Shown here: positions 43,911 through 55,559 of the stretch, piece after piece
Position numbering within the stretch: position 1 is the first letter of the stretch
Layout: each line of letters opens with the position of its first letter
Assembly: GCA_958295665.1 (NCBI GenBank)
Contig: OY282560.1
Location: forward strand, 263,114,641-263,178,640
DNA length: 64,000 nucleotides
Direction of reading: 5' to 3'
Source: Tipula vernalis
Taxonomy: Eukaryota > Arthropoda > Insecta > Diptera > Tipulidae
Position numbers and translations under genes: made by a program
Notes under the pieces: model-generated
Seen by the model: only the letters and a program-made list of their open reading frames with translations
Database searches by the model: none
Told to the model about the DNA's origin: nothing

Positions 43911-45100
43911 TTGTGTTTACAAATAAGTATTTAGGGATTTACAAAAGATGGTGTAAGTAGTATGAAATCGCATCAGACCATCGTAAGTACATTCAGGTTA
44001 AAGCGACATCATTTCCCTCTAAAAATCGGTATGTGTCATTTCGCTGAAGTGTAAACAACATATTTTTTTGTGCTCTAACCATGTCCACCTTTGAGCCAAC
44101 AAAACACAATTTGCGGGAAGCGCTGCTTTTCTATTTTAATTTGCAGAAAAGTGCAGCTGATGGACATCGATTATTGTGTGAAGTATATGGGGAACATGCT
44201 CTATCAATAAAAGCACGTGACTACTGCTTCCGGAGTTTTAAAGGTGGCCGTTTTGACACCAGTGACAAAGCACGTGAAAGGAGGGCAGTAAAGTTTGGAG
44301 ACATTGAGTTGGATGCGTTATTGAACCAAGATTCATGAGAAACAAAGGAGCTCGCTGCGACTTTGGGACTCAACAAGCGGTTCAAAACCGTTCAAGGCCA
44401 CAGGTATGGTGCAAAAACAAAGAAATTGGGTTCCGTATGAACTCAAGCCAAGAGACGTCGAAGGCCGTTTTTCCACGTGCGAACAACTACTCCAAAGGCA
44501 AAATCGGAAAGTTTTTTTTCATCGAATCGTGACGAGGGACAAAAAATGGATCCACTACGACAACCCAAAGTAGAGAAAATTGTGGGGTAAGCCCGGTGAT
44601 GCATCCACTTCAACGGCCAAACCGAAAGTTCATGGCAAGAAGCTAATACTGTGCATCTGGTGGGATCAGTTCGGAGTGACCTACTATGAGCTATTCCAGC
44701 CTACCGAAACCGTCACTGGAGAACACTATCAACAACAATTGGTGCAATTAAACCGAGGATTGAAGCTCAAACGCCCACAATATGGCAAAAGACATGACAA
44801 AGTGATCTTTCAGCACGACAACGCTCGACCACATGTTGCAAAAGTCGGCAAGGAAACTTTGGAGGCGCTTCAATGGGATGTCCTACCCCACCCGCCGTAT
44901 TCACCACGCTCCTTCCGACTACCACTTGTTCTGGTCGATGACTCTTGGGCTGGCCGAGCAGCACTTCACTGCTTACGAAGAAGCCAAAAAGCTGCCTGAA
45001 AGATGAGAAAAAGTCGTAGCTAACGATGCACAATACTTTGAATAAAATACATTGCGCCAATTTCTCTAACTAAAACCTCAAAACTTATTTGTACCCCCAA
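43911..45100 (+). mobile_element. Mariner element with both ends
   Basis: The left end TTGTGTTTACAAATAAGTAT and the right end, in reverse TTGGGGGTACAAATAAGTTT, form terminal inverted repeats of about 30 bases. TA duplications are at 43909-43910 and 45101-45102. The total of 1190 bp is close to the normal 1.2-1.3 kb, so it is nearly complete. The transposase inside has stops. Confidence 0.88.
44081..45000 (+). pseudogene. Mariner (DD34D) transposase, SETMAR-like group, broken
   Basis: The ATG at 44081 opens the usual start: a THNLREALLFYFNL-type helix (here KHNLREALLFYFNLQKSAAD) with the first helix-turn-helix, ending QDS at a TGA (44336). Shifted frames continue with ELAATLGLNKRFKTVQG, then TRDKKWIHYDN (first aspartate; the usual DEKW glutamate is lysine). 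Next come KPGDASTSTAKPKVHGKKL, LCIWWDQFGVTYYEL, FQHDNARPHVAK (second aspartate) and PHPPYSP. After a one-base shift near 44907, APSDYHLFW carries the third aspartate. Catalytic acids are kept, but about five lesions break the frame. Confidence 0.88.
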
Positions 45101-45224
45101 TAATTGGAAGTAAACAGTTCATTGTCATAAAAATCAGAATTAAGTCTATCAGAACTTGGATTAATTAAAATTTTGGTTAAATCGTGACAAATGCTCCTTA
45201 ACAAAAAATCTTGCTGGCCGTTAT

Positions 45225-46085
45225 GCTTATTTCTTTTGCTTACAGCTTTGTTTATTTTCTTTTCCTGGAAATTTCATCTTGAGTGTAAACTACAAAAATC
45301 GACTGCCATCTTTTGGCAGTGTAGACGGGCCTTTGGAAAAACCTGGGGTTTAACTCCCAAAATGCTGTTTTTCATCTATAAATCGTTCTTGCAATCATTT
45401 CTATTCTTTCCACAGCTACATTATTTCATTCTTAGCACAGCTGGTTCTGCTGCGTTTAGACTAAGGAGCATAGGAATATGGAACATTCTTGGTTCAGTCA
45501 TGGGCCATAGAACAATTTTAAATGATTACGCATCATTAGTACTAGAAATTGATATGGTTAATGATAGACTGATGTCTTTGCATGAGTCGATAGTCTCTTG
45601 GTTGTGGAATGTACTGCCCCTACGTTTAATCTGAATTTTTCAGGCTACCTGGGTTGGTACTGCATAATTTTTCAAGCGGAAGCAATGCTCTTACGCTCTG
45701 TGTAATTGAGGCATTAAATTTCGCTGATACAAATAAAAACTTTGTTTTCGGTACAGACAGCTTATCTGTGATGAATTTGCTGGATAATCCGTTGACTGTG
45801 TTAAAATTTGTTACGAACTGTAAATACTTTATACATCTTCTCTGTTTAAGTAATAGAGTAACGAGCATGTAGGTTCCTGCCCATTGTGGCATTGAGAGCA
45901 ATGATATTGCTGATTCTCTAGCAAAAGCTGGGGCTGGATTTAAATTTATCGGTTCTGAACCAGTTGCTTCCTTTCAATTTAACTTTGTTAAGAAGGCGAT
46001 CAAATCTGCGCTATAAGTAAATTAAAACAGCAATGGCTTGCTACTGGTAGCTGCCACATTGCAAAACTTTTTATTAGTGAACCGA
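45225..46085 (+). pseudogene. I-clade LINE C-terminus with RNase H domain, broken
   Basis: The frame from about 45280 reads KSTAIFWQCRRAFGKTWGLT and PKMLFFIYKSF, the segment after the polymerase palm in I/Loa-type elements. It is followed by a thumb-like region. After a shift at about 45630 the RNase H domain appears: NALTLCVIEALNFADTNKN, then FGTDSLSVMNLL (catalytic D), then VPAHCGIESNDIADSLAKAG with a TAG replacing the first tryptophan codon. Presence of RNase H sets it apart from the Jockey copies. Confidence 0.75.
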
Positions 46086-46089
46086 TCAC

Positions 46090-49065
46090 TAAGTTTATTT
46101 TATCTCTCTTATGTTAAGATGTTATCACATTTAATGTATACTGTGTTGTTAAAGCTTGTATCTCTTTTATGAAGAAGATAATTGACGTTTGATGGAATGC
46201 CCTAGTTGTTGAGCACTTGTTCTATTTTATCTAGTAAATTATCTAATAAATTATAACTCTTCAATTAATCCTAGTTAACATCCAAAATTTGTTGTTTATT
46301 TTTTTAATTTTCAAATTGTTTTGTTTGTCTTTCAACAACATTGAAAATTTCCTCTTAGCAGAACTAAGTAGTATCTTCTATGTTATCTTCGATGTTTTCA
46401 GTGACATTTGATTTCGAAACTCGCTTAATCGATTGTGAGAAATTTTCCCGACAAGTGACATTTCTACATCTTTGGTTGCACAATAAGCACTACATCATTT
46501 TTAATGTTGCTTGATATTTTGTCTATTGAATTACAGGACCAATGGGTTCGCGCTTCTATGATATTTAAAGTCAATAATTTCTTTCCGTGTTAATGCTTTT
46601 ATGAATTCAAACTACTTTTTGCCCATTAACGAAAATATGCCAGAATAAATAAATTAATAAAATTTAATAAATTACACTTCGATTTTTTTTCTGGCTTTGT
46701 TTGATGGAAACTTTATTTTAAACAATTTTTGGAATCTTGAAATGGAACAATGTTTTTTTTAACCGATTTTGTAAAGAAAACTGATGTTTTGGGAATTTTA
46801 AAAAATGCAGACCCCCTAAAATTTTTTTATCGTGAGCTATTAAATTTTAAGTTTTTAAGTCATAATTCAGAATTTAAACTTTTAATTCTAATTATCGTAG
46901 TAATTTTAAACATCTATTGTACTATTTAGGGTCTATTGTACTTGTACTATTTAAAAAGATTACGAATATAATTTAAAAAATGATTTAATCAAAATATATT
47001 TTAAATTACATGCTCAACGATGACTGGTGATTTCTTTGCTCGGCGATGACTGATATTTTTGAAAACTAAACTAAACTCAATAAAGTGTTTTTTTTTAATT
47101 CCGTGTTTCTACTTCATCCGGATATTGCATGCTAAGGCCTTAACTTAAACATGCAACAACAAAGCAAGAAATCTTGATTTAGCGATAACCTTTTTTCGCA
47201 ACACAACATCATAAAACGTCACAATTATTTAATTTTTCGTTATTTTTAAGATGAGGACACACCTTAATGATGTAATTCATAATTGAAAGAACATCTATGC
47301 TATATATTTTTATATACTTACGATAATATAACCAAGGTTATTCTTACATATTTTTAACGAAATATAGGGGATTTCAATTTTGGGTATAAGATAGGTTCAA
47401 GAACTGTTTCCCGCGTCATGATTTTAATATTTTTTTTTTTAGTTTTGATTAAAATTCATTCAACCGTAGAGTGAAATTTTCTCGCTCTTCGCACTCTCAA
47501 CGTTCATGTTGATTTTTGGTAAATTTTTTGTTGGATATGCCAGTTAATTTATAAACAACCATATCAGATACAATAGCTGCTGACCCAGAAAAAAAAAAAA
47601 AAAAATCTTTCTCTCGTATTTTGTTGATGCTAGGATGTGAATTTACAGGATATAATAAAACAAAAAGAAAAGAAATGTTTATTACAAAATTGTTGGTGTT
47701 TCTGCCGATTTTCTTTCTATATGTATAGTAAATAAGAAGAGAAAATAGGAAAAATATGCTGAGATAATTGAAATGAAAAATTGATGGAAAAATGGATTTG
47801 GAAAAAATTTATGTTTTATAGGATTTTTCCATTTTGATCGGTAATATATTAGTTTCGCTTGACCTTCATTGAATTGATTATTTCTCTGTTTTAATGGAAA
47901 TGTTAGTTTATGATGTAATGGAGTGTTCATTATTTATTGAGTCTGTTATTTAAAGATGAAGAAAATAGAGTATGTAAAAATAAAAAAGGATGAATTTGAT
48001 ATATTTTTTTATCACTGTCATGTTTGAATTTTATTTAACTGGATGGGTTTTTATGTTTAGATACGTATTATTTAATGTTTTGTTAAAGCAAGCCTTTCAA
48101 TGTATGGGGAAGTTCGTTTTTTATTTTGTGCCATCGCTAATATCTTGATTAACCACGAAACAGATTCAATATAACAAACCAACCATTTAAATAAAAACAA
48201 ATTAAAACGTTAAAAATACAACAATTAATAGAATTAAACATTAATTGCTGATCAAAGGGTAATAATTTCCGACCAATTTAAATTGTGACGACAATTAAAA
48301 GGATACTCCGGACAAACAACAGCAGCAAAAAAAGGTCGATATCCCGCATCAAAATGCCATATAATTTGATTTCTAATTCATTATTATCATACAATCAATG
48401 TAACAATTCAATTACAATCGAATAAATAATTCATGTTCGACCCAAAAAAGAAAAACAGAAATTAAATAAAAAGATGTCATCATAGACGATATCGAGGCCC
48501 GAGCACCCTCTCGCCCTCCAAATGTATATTGTAAATATACCATAATAATTTGATTGAATTATTATTATGGTAGGCATACAACTCCTTGTGCGTTATACGT
48601 TATAATTTTCCTCTTGTAGAAAAGTTTTTAATTTTTTTTGTACGTTTCCTTCCGCTAATAATTTAATTTGTATAATAAATAAAAAAAAAAGATTAAATTT
48701 TAATTTTTCCTTTTTTCTAACTACTTTTCCTTCTCTCCTCTTCGTTGATAGGAAAATATTTTTTCATTCTTAATTGATTTTAGGCTGTGCCGAGAATTAA
48801 GTTGTTGCTTTGGATTTTTTTTTGGTTTTTATATTTTATAAATTGAGTATTACAATAACCGAAAATGAACTAAAATGTATGAAAATTGTGTGGCTTTTGT
48901 AAGGTTTTCCTGTAATATAACAGAATCGATTTTCACCCAAACTTCTAATAATTAAAGATTATGCAATTTCACACAAATAAGGACCAATTCAGAACATTAA
49001 ATAATGAAATGTATTTAATAAATTCTAGCCAAATACTTCGTAACGAGTGTTTTAATCAATGTTTT
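46090..49065. other. No gene recognised
   Basis: AT-rich sequence with poly-A and poly-T runs (for example 47589-47604) and a small inverted repeat around 48535-48575 (TACCATAATAATTTGATTG with AATTATTATTATGGTA). No coding frame of a known family. Confidence 0.45.
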
Positions 49066-49080
49066 CTCATCCCTACGTTG

Positions 49081-49842
49081 GGTGGTTTGGCGTCTATTGG
49101 AGGGGGGATCAAAGTTGAGTAGATTAATCTACCAGCTCCGTAACCTTCCAGTAGGGTGCGCATCACGTGAGCTGTTCTGGTCTTGTCATTAGGCAGCTGC
49201 GTGATGGGTACAATTGTGTAAGGGGTAACCTGTGCACAATTCGCAAGTGTACGTACTGCCTCCTCGTGGCAACCACTGGTAACTAAGGCCATTTGGCACA
49301 TTTTAGGCCATTTGGCACAGGCCAAAGTACGGCGCTAAAGGAGAAAACCTTGACAAAAAACCCTAATCTAAGGTGGAACAGCATATGCCGAAAGATGAAT
49401 GGCTGATAGGTTAATCAGCCCAAAATATGCGGACTCTGGATACCAGGCACCCTCCAGTTTTATTTTTAGCCTTCCTGTGGTAAAGCTGGGTGACCTACAG
49501 GTGATTTGCAATTCCCAGCAACTCGTAAGAGTAAAATCAAACGGAATACGGGGCAGGAGTAGGAATATACGGGAGTGGCACAACCCCCTCGAGGTCCTTG
49601 AGCTCCAATGCTACCGTCTTTCTAGCGGAACTACATGCTGTAGTAAACATCTAGGGGGGAGAGCAATATGCCCAGATAGTATGTATCACGTACCGGGAGG
49701 CAGTATTGTCAGGTTCATTAAGAACCTGAATATTGACTGGACGGATAATTAAGCAGGGGCCAGCACAATAGATCTTTTAGGTCGCAGTGCGAAGTGGCTG
49801 ATCGCCCGCATGGCCCCCCCCAATAATAATAATAATAATAAA
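49081..49842 (+). mobile_element. Short non-LTR element, family copy 2 (762 bp)
   Basis: Begins GGTGGTTTGGCGTCTATTGG and ends in an (AAT)n tail. It is flanked by a perfect 12-bp duplication ATCCCTACGTTG (49069-49080 and 49843-49854). The first 200 bases and the 3' part match copy 1. Between 49300 and 49610 it holds sequence missing from copy 1. Near the 3' end a broken frame GIYGSGTTP...ATVFLAELHAV followed by a CITDREAVLSGSLRT-like stretch is a degraded RNase H domain, so the family derives from an I-clade LINE. Confidence 0.9.
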
Positions 49843-49859
49843 ATCCCTACGTTGCCCTG

Positions 49860-51540
49860 CAATATACGGCTTAAATCAAATCAAATTGATTCGAAATTTA
49901 GTGAAAATTGACTAGTAAAAATTGGTTGGATTCTACAAATCGGCAACTGATCGAATCCTCTAAAAACTTTTTAAGTTGTAGATTGGGACGTTCTGAACAC
50001 AAATTCTCATGGGTCCAAGTCTTGAAATTGACTAGTTTTTGAAATAAATGGTATAGATTGACAGCGAGTGCTATTGGGGGGAACTTCACAGTTACTGCGG
50101 CCCCAGCTTATATATGATATTTTCATCATGTGGAGGTATATTCTTATGTTTTTTAGTGTATTGGTTACATATCTGACGGTGAAAATGACCGTCAGCGGCC
50201 GTAAATGATTCTAAATGACAATAAAAGTCACGAAAAAATTGCTTTTCTAACTTTTTATTGTGTTACAGTCATTTAGGGGGAAAATAAGGAAGAGGGAAGG
50301 ATATTCGAGGAATACCCTCCATGATCTAGTAACTCAGATGACAGGAACTCTGTGCTTTTTGGAATACACTTAATGGAAATATGGTTCAAGATTTTCCCAT
50401 ACTTACTTGAGATCAACTACTTCAAAGAATTGACTGTAGGTCAACAAGATAGGAATGAAAATAATATTCATGTGAATTAGCACAGAGTCAATATGACTTT
50501 ATTTAAGGTAATGATAATATCGAACCAAATTAATGCACTTGCAAAACTGATGCAAGAACAACAGGTTGCCGATTTCCATTTAACCTGTGCATTTGGAATA
50601 ATTTTAGAAGAGTATCGAAATAAAAGGTATCCGGAGTTTTTGCTCTCGTATTTAACTAAGAAAATCCATTTCGAGTGCATTCACATTTTTTATCCGAAGG
50701 TTCCAACATAATGGTACTAATTCCGTTTCGTTCGTTTTTTGTCCCAGTTTACTGAACGCCTGCTACGGTTAACATAAATTTTACTTTTGAAGTCGAAATA
50801 GTCTTGGAGAGACAAATAAGAAACTGCCAAACAGATTTTCTCATAAGCGGGACCGGCGATTTTTTTTTGTTATGTTGATGATAAATTTAAACAATCTATC
50901 ATCTACCTGTTCACAAAATTTAAAGTCGATTGAAGCATGCGGGGGTCATTTTAACAAAAAATAGTAAAAAATTATTGAAATTTACGAAATTCCAAATTTA
51001 CGAAAACCCGTGACATCTTTTAACTACCTTGCTCAAAATAACGGAAAATCTTTGTAAAATGTGGATGATTGGTTTGGATATCTATGTTTATGGGGAAAGT
51101 ATTAGACCCTACTTTTATAATTCTAAAATCCCAGTAATGAAAAGTTTGATACAAACTTTCTTGCAAATGTGGCAAGAGCTTCCAGAAAGCCATAGTAACT
51201 AACAAGACTTTGTTATGTTTTATTAAATTGTAAATTAAATAAAACAAAAATTCAATTTTCTAAATCTTATTGCTCCACACACAAATTATTCAACTTTAAT
51301 TTTGTATCAAAAACCCACACCAAACTAAAACAAACAAACAAACATTTCCTAATTACCCTTCACCTGGGCAATAAATTAATGGAAAAGTTAAATATAAAAT
51401 GGGTAAAGTTTTATCTTTCTCCCAAAAAAAAAAAAAAAATACAAATCATCCAAGAATGGCAAGCCACCCTACTAAATACATAGAGGAAAACATAATATTG
51501 ACATCAATATTATAGAAAATGTAAACAGACAAATTTTCGT
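49860..51540. other. No gene recognised
   Basis: Mostly AT-rich. A frame at 50493-50711 (72 codons) has no known motif. There is a GC-richer patch at 50070-50300. Confidence 0.4.
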
Positions 51541-51600
51541 TTCGTCTTCTCTATGTATATAGTATGTATATACTGTAAGTATATCAATCTGTCTTTGCAG

Positions 51601-51735
51601 CCGAAGCAAAATGTAAGTTTCAGAATTTTCCTTTTGAAATTTTTATTTTTTTCAAGTTACCTAAATAGAAAATATTTTTTTAACCTTTTCAGAAATAAAA
51701 GTCTCACAGCATTTTTAGCAAAAAACAACAACTAA
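51601..51735 (+). other. Candidate last exons: 12-base microexon plus short terminal exon
   Basis: CTGTCTTTGCAG|CCGAAGCAAAAT|GTAAGTTT has a good acceptor and donor around 12 bases (51601-51612). 79 bases on, CCTTTTCAG|AAATAAAAG starts a second segment at 51692. Splicing keeps one frame open, giving RSKINKSLTAFLAKNNN and then TAA at 51733-51735. A 79-base intron is a typical fly size. No homologue is recognised and no upstream exon was found, so this is a splice-signal coincidence until tested. Confidence 0.2.
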
Positions 51736-51739
51736 ATTG

Positions 51740-52680
51740 TGTTAGAAACTGAAGTAAAGTAAATTTTACAGAGAGACAGAGAGAGAGCTTCAAAAAGTTT
51801 ATTAAAAAATTTAACATTGTAAGGTGTTACCCCAATTTATAACGACTTTATTAAGTTGTATACTCATAAAAATCTTTCAATGTTTCCTTTTTACCTCGTA
51901 CACACAAGTAATCAACCCTCTATAATCTGATGTATTTATATGATCTTCAAAAAAAGGAAAAATCTCTCAACTTATACCGTAACTTTTCTATTCGCATTCA
52001 AATTACTTTCGTTTCCATTAATTTAATAAAAAACGTGACCACAATTAGTTGACTATTCAACAAAAAACTATCCCTTCAAATCCAATTACTTTTGATTAGC
52101 CGAATACATAAAAAAATACAATTACAACAATTGCTGTAAAACTACTTAATATTCATTAAGCACCGAAGCAGCTAGCAGTCGAAGCAGTATGTAAGTATGT
52201 ATACAGGGGTAAAGTTGAAAAGAAAAATTCATCCCGTTTCATACATTCAGTATTCGCTCATTCCTTCCCACAATTTCACATCATTTTTCTTTTCTACTTT
52301 CTCCTAAGTCAACATAAAAAAGCAAAATGTATAGACTCATGTATGTCTGTTTATAGAAAAAGAAAATTAATAATTTTCTTTTATTCGATGTAATCGAGAA
52401 AAAAAGTTAATTTTCTTTAATATTCATTAGATTTTATTGTAATATGAACAAGAAGGAAAACATTAGAATGGTTGAGGGAGCAAGGAGTTAAGACTTGTGA
52501 CGTGCTTTTCGAGTATATAGATCAGGAAAATTCTAACGTATAATGCAGGGTTGTTCCAAAACAAACATGCAGATACCATTTTGGAACTTATCATTAAATA
52601 ACAGCAAGGAAAATTAAGTTTGAAGGAAGAATTAGGCATCATCGAAATCAAAAGCTTAAACCGCATTTCGGACCATAGGG
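51740..52680. other. No gene recognised
   Basis: AT-rich; a GAGA run at 51770-51788. TATGTAAGTATGT at 52190 is another donor-like string without a convincing exon. Confidence 0.4.
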
Positions 52681-52686
52681 CGTCTA

Positions 52687-53062
52687 CTAAGCTGGATATT
52701 TGACTCTATTGGGGGCTATTATTTTCAGCTCTACCCATGATTTACAGAGATGTTCCGCATCGGCTAGCATAGTTCTCTTCCATGTTATAGCTGGTCTTCC
52801 CACTTTTCGTTTCCCTTGCGGATTCAATTCTAATATCATTTGTGTTATATCATATGGACTTTTCCTCAATGTATGCCCGATAGATCTCCATTTGCGCTTT
52901 CCTATTTCGGTCTCAATGTCTGTTTGTTTTATTTGCCGTAGAAGCCCTATGTTGCTGATTTTGTCAGGCCAGCATTCTAAGTCATTTATTCACAAACACC
53001 TGGACTCTTCTTGCGATCTTTTCGGTGTGTTTGAAACTGTTGAAAGTATTTCTTGATTTGTT
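52687..53062 (-). pseudogene. RTE-type LINE polymerase C-terminus
   Basis: The minus-strand frame reads IGKRKWRSIGHTLRKSPYDI, then ELNPQGKRKVGRPAITWKRT and EHLCKSWVELKIIAPNRVKY. The RKWRWIGHTLRK and NPQGKRKRGRP-TW blocks are the hallmark C-terminus of RTE/BovB-like and related endonuclease-reverse transcriptases. Upstream, RIARRVQVFVNK and CWPDKISN continue it in shifted frames. Only the last 120 or so codons remain. There is no 3' tail or duplication visible. Confidence 0.8.
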
Positions 53063-53380
53063 GATGCATTGGTTTATATCATAAAAATAATTAAAATTGA
53101 GTCTGAAGAATTAAAACACACTTAAATCATATGTATATTGATTCGAACCTTCTGTAATTGTATTGTGGCGGTCACGTATTTATACATGCGTTCACCGCCA
53201 CGCGTCAAAACAACGCGCCCATTCTACATTATATTTTGTATACCAACCGCGCGACACAAAACAAAACACAACAAATAATGACAATACAAAATAAAATTAC
53301 TTTAATAATCAGTCTCGTCTCGGATATCAACGCGACAACACGTCGTTCTTGGTGTTGGTCGCCAACCACATTTTTCATAT

Positions 53381-53389
53381 ATAAAATGG
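53381..53389. repeat. 9-bp target duplication, left
   Basis: ATAAAATGG, identical to 54133-54141, borders the Foldback-type element. Confidence 0.8.
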
Positions 53390-54132
53390 GGGTCCGGGTC
53401 AAAATGCCGCGTTTTAAAATGTCGCGTTTTAAAATGTCGCGTTTTAAAATGTCGCGTTTCAAAATGCCGCGAGGTACAAAATGTCGCGTGGTACAAAATG
53501 TCGCGTCTTAAAATGTCGCGTTTCAAAATGCCGCGAGGTACAAAATTTCGCGTGATACAAAAAGACGCGTTTTAAAATGTCGCGTTTCACAATGCCGCGA
53601 CGTACAAAATGTCGCGTGTTACAAAATGTCGCGTTTTAAAATGTCGATAAAAAATCGTCGAAAATATATAAGGACTTAACTTTAACATTTTAGTGAAGGA
53701 ATATTCTAATAAATTTCAACATTTGCGTTCTTTTTCTTAGACCCACTTTATAATTACATAAAATTACATTTATAAATAATTTCCATTCAGTGAAGGAAAA
53801 TTTTACTATATGTTTAAACACAATTTGCTTGTTTCAAATAATTTTTATTAAATTATTTATTATTTCACATCATATTGTATTGATTTATAAGGGATTTTTC
53901 AAAACGCGTCATTTTGTACCACGCGTGTTTTGAACCACGCGGCATTTTCAAACGCGACATTTTAAAACGCGACATTTTGTACCAGGCGACATTTTTTACC
54001 TCGCTGCATTTTGAAACGCGACATTTTAAAACGCGACATTTTGTACTACGCGACATTTTGTACCTCGCGGCATTTTTAAACGCGGTATTTTAAAACGCGA
54101 CATTTTAAAACGCGGCATTATGAACGGTTCCC
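53390..54132. mobile_element. Foldback-type element with 15-bp tandem repeats in inverted arms
   Basis: 743 bp, beginning GGGTCCGGGTCAAAATGCCG and ending with an inverted version that reads GGGAACCGTTCATAATGCCG from the other side. Left arm (about 53402-53650): tandem units of about 15 bases, AAAATGTCGCGTTTT, with variants containing GGTACAAAATGTCGCG. Right arm (about 53895-54120): the same units inverted. The centre (53655-53890) is unique and AT-rich. It carries a repeated CAGTGAAGGAA/TAGTGAAGGAATATT motif. The 9-bp duplication and repeat-built arms match the architecture of Drosophila Foldback elements. No coding capacity. Confidence 0.85.
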
Positions 54133-54141
54133 ATAAAATGG
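54133..54141. repeat. 9-bp target duplication, right
   Basis: ATAAAATGG, identical to 53381-53389. Confidence 0.8.
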
Positions 54142-54421
54142 TGGTGAATGAATAAAATAAAATTTATAATTTTAATTAAATTTATTTAAAAACTGTTTAT
54201 TTTAATTAATAAAAATGTTTAGCATTTAAAGTATTTTATATCTCAACTATGTTTTTAGTGTTTTTAACATTTTAATTTTTGCGCGAATTTTACTTTTTTT
54301 TGAACCAATTTTTTTTTACAATCGACTAACAAAAATAAAAAACCCGCTTGCAACCTATTTTTGTTTTAAGCCTGTCCGACTAATTGTGTATTACTTTGTA
54401 TTGCGATTATGACATAAAAAG

Positions 54422-54757
54422 TACAAAATGCGATATTCCAAAACTCAATATGGTATAAAATGCGATATTTTAAAATCATTAATCTTCCTTCATTTCACAT
54501 ATAACATTTTCCTTCACCTTTATGATGAAATTGAATATATATCATGGAACTACCTTTTCAATTATTGGGTTTTATACTATATCGCGTTTTGTACCATATC
54601 TCGTTTTCAAATATCGCGTTTTGTACCATATCGCGTTTTGTACCGTATCGCGTTTTGAAATATCGCGTTTCGTACCATATCGCGTTTTGTACCGTATCAC
54701 GTTTTGAAATATCTCGTTTTGTCAAATCGCGTTTTAAAATACCGAGTTTCAAATGGG
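54422..54757. repeat. Second CGCG repeat array, probable truncated Foldback relative
   Basis: Right part (about 54582-54745): units of 15-17 bases, ATCGCGTTTTGTACCAT and ATCGCGTTTTGAAAT. Left part (54425-54475): two diverged units inverted (AAAATGCGATATT, GGTATAAAATGCGATATTTT). The middle is AT-rich. The right end runs into AAATGGGGCCCC, recalling the GGG/CCC ends of the neighbour. No duplication was found, so the left end is probably lost. The unit core is related to, but not the same as, the first element's. Confidence 0.65.
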
Positions 54758-54769
54758 GCCCCTAAAAGA

Positions 54770-55490
54770 GTCTCTCTTTTTTTTATTTTAATTTCAGTAA
54801 GAATTCTATCAGTTTTATTAAATTCTAATATATCAAAGTTTAACATTTCCAAACTATTTATCTAAAGTAGCGGTTGTTTTATGTAGAATCTCTGGAACAT
54901 TGTTAACAGAAGATTTAAATTTACATTAAACAATTGAACTTATGTTGAACACTTACAACAATGGTGCTTATATTTATCAAATATAACAATCTATTACCTA
55001 GAAAGACAAGAAAAGGAGTACCAATTAGCAAAAATTATAAAAATTAAAAATGTTTAAAATTTGTAGTTTTCAATTTCGATTTATTACTTCAAGTTTTTAT
55101 TATTCTAGTTTTCAAAAATTAACCCACAAGAATTAATCTTCACCATTTCTTAATTTATTGAAACTCGTAAACTCTTTTGTTGCATCATTTCCGTTTGAAG
55201 TTACCTCAAAAGTTTTGGTCACCCCCCGCACCCTTAAATAAAATTACGTAACAAGTAAATTACCCATTACAATCTCTATAATTGAAAATGAAAAATTGTG
55301 GTACAGTGTAGCCCAACTGAACCCAAATTTAGATTTCCAAATATTTGATTAAATTATTTATGGATCGGATACATTCCACCACAAATGTCTACATATATAC
55401 ACACTTATAAACTATTTTAAAGTGTGAAATGTAGATTAATGAGCGGGCATAAATCGCATCCCAAAGAAAGATTTATATATTGATCGAAAC
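54770..55490. other. No gene recognised
   Basis: AT-rich with no repeat or motif of note. Confidence 0.4.
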
Positions 55491-55502
55491 TATGTTTTTC
55501 AG

Positions 55503-55545
55503 CCGCTGTTATCTAATAATAACCAACCGCGATACAATGGATAGG
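55503..55545 (+). other. Candidate 43-base exon
   Basis: GTTTTTCAG|CCGCTG starts it and GATAGG|GTGAGTGTG ends it. One frame is open throughout (RCYLIITNRDTMDR). An ATG at 55536 in that frame would also allow a start codon just before the donor. Signals are good but the segment is short, and no joining exon is identified. Confidence 0.2.
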
Positions 55546-55559
55546 GTGAGTGTGACCAA

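Noticed and set aside
49056..49325. Minus-strand 89-codon frame
   Set aside because: Antisense to the 5' part of the short non-LTR element; a similar shadow occurs in copy 1 at 42650-43029.
53158..53526. Protein-like repeats such as FKMSRFKMSRFKM on + and KRDILKRDILKRD on minus
   Set aside because: They are translations of the 15-bp tandem DNA repeat, whose period is a multiple of three. All frames look repetitive, so it is not a gene.
53381..54760. CRISPR-like array
   Set aside because: Units are contiguous tandem repeats without unique spacers, and the sequence is animal-type DNA.
54428..54765. Repetitive frames reading VPYRVLYRIAF and related strings
   Set aside because: Same artefact, from the second CGCG repeat array.
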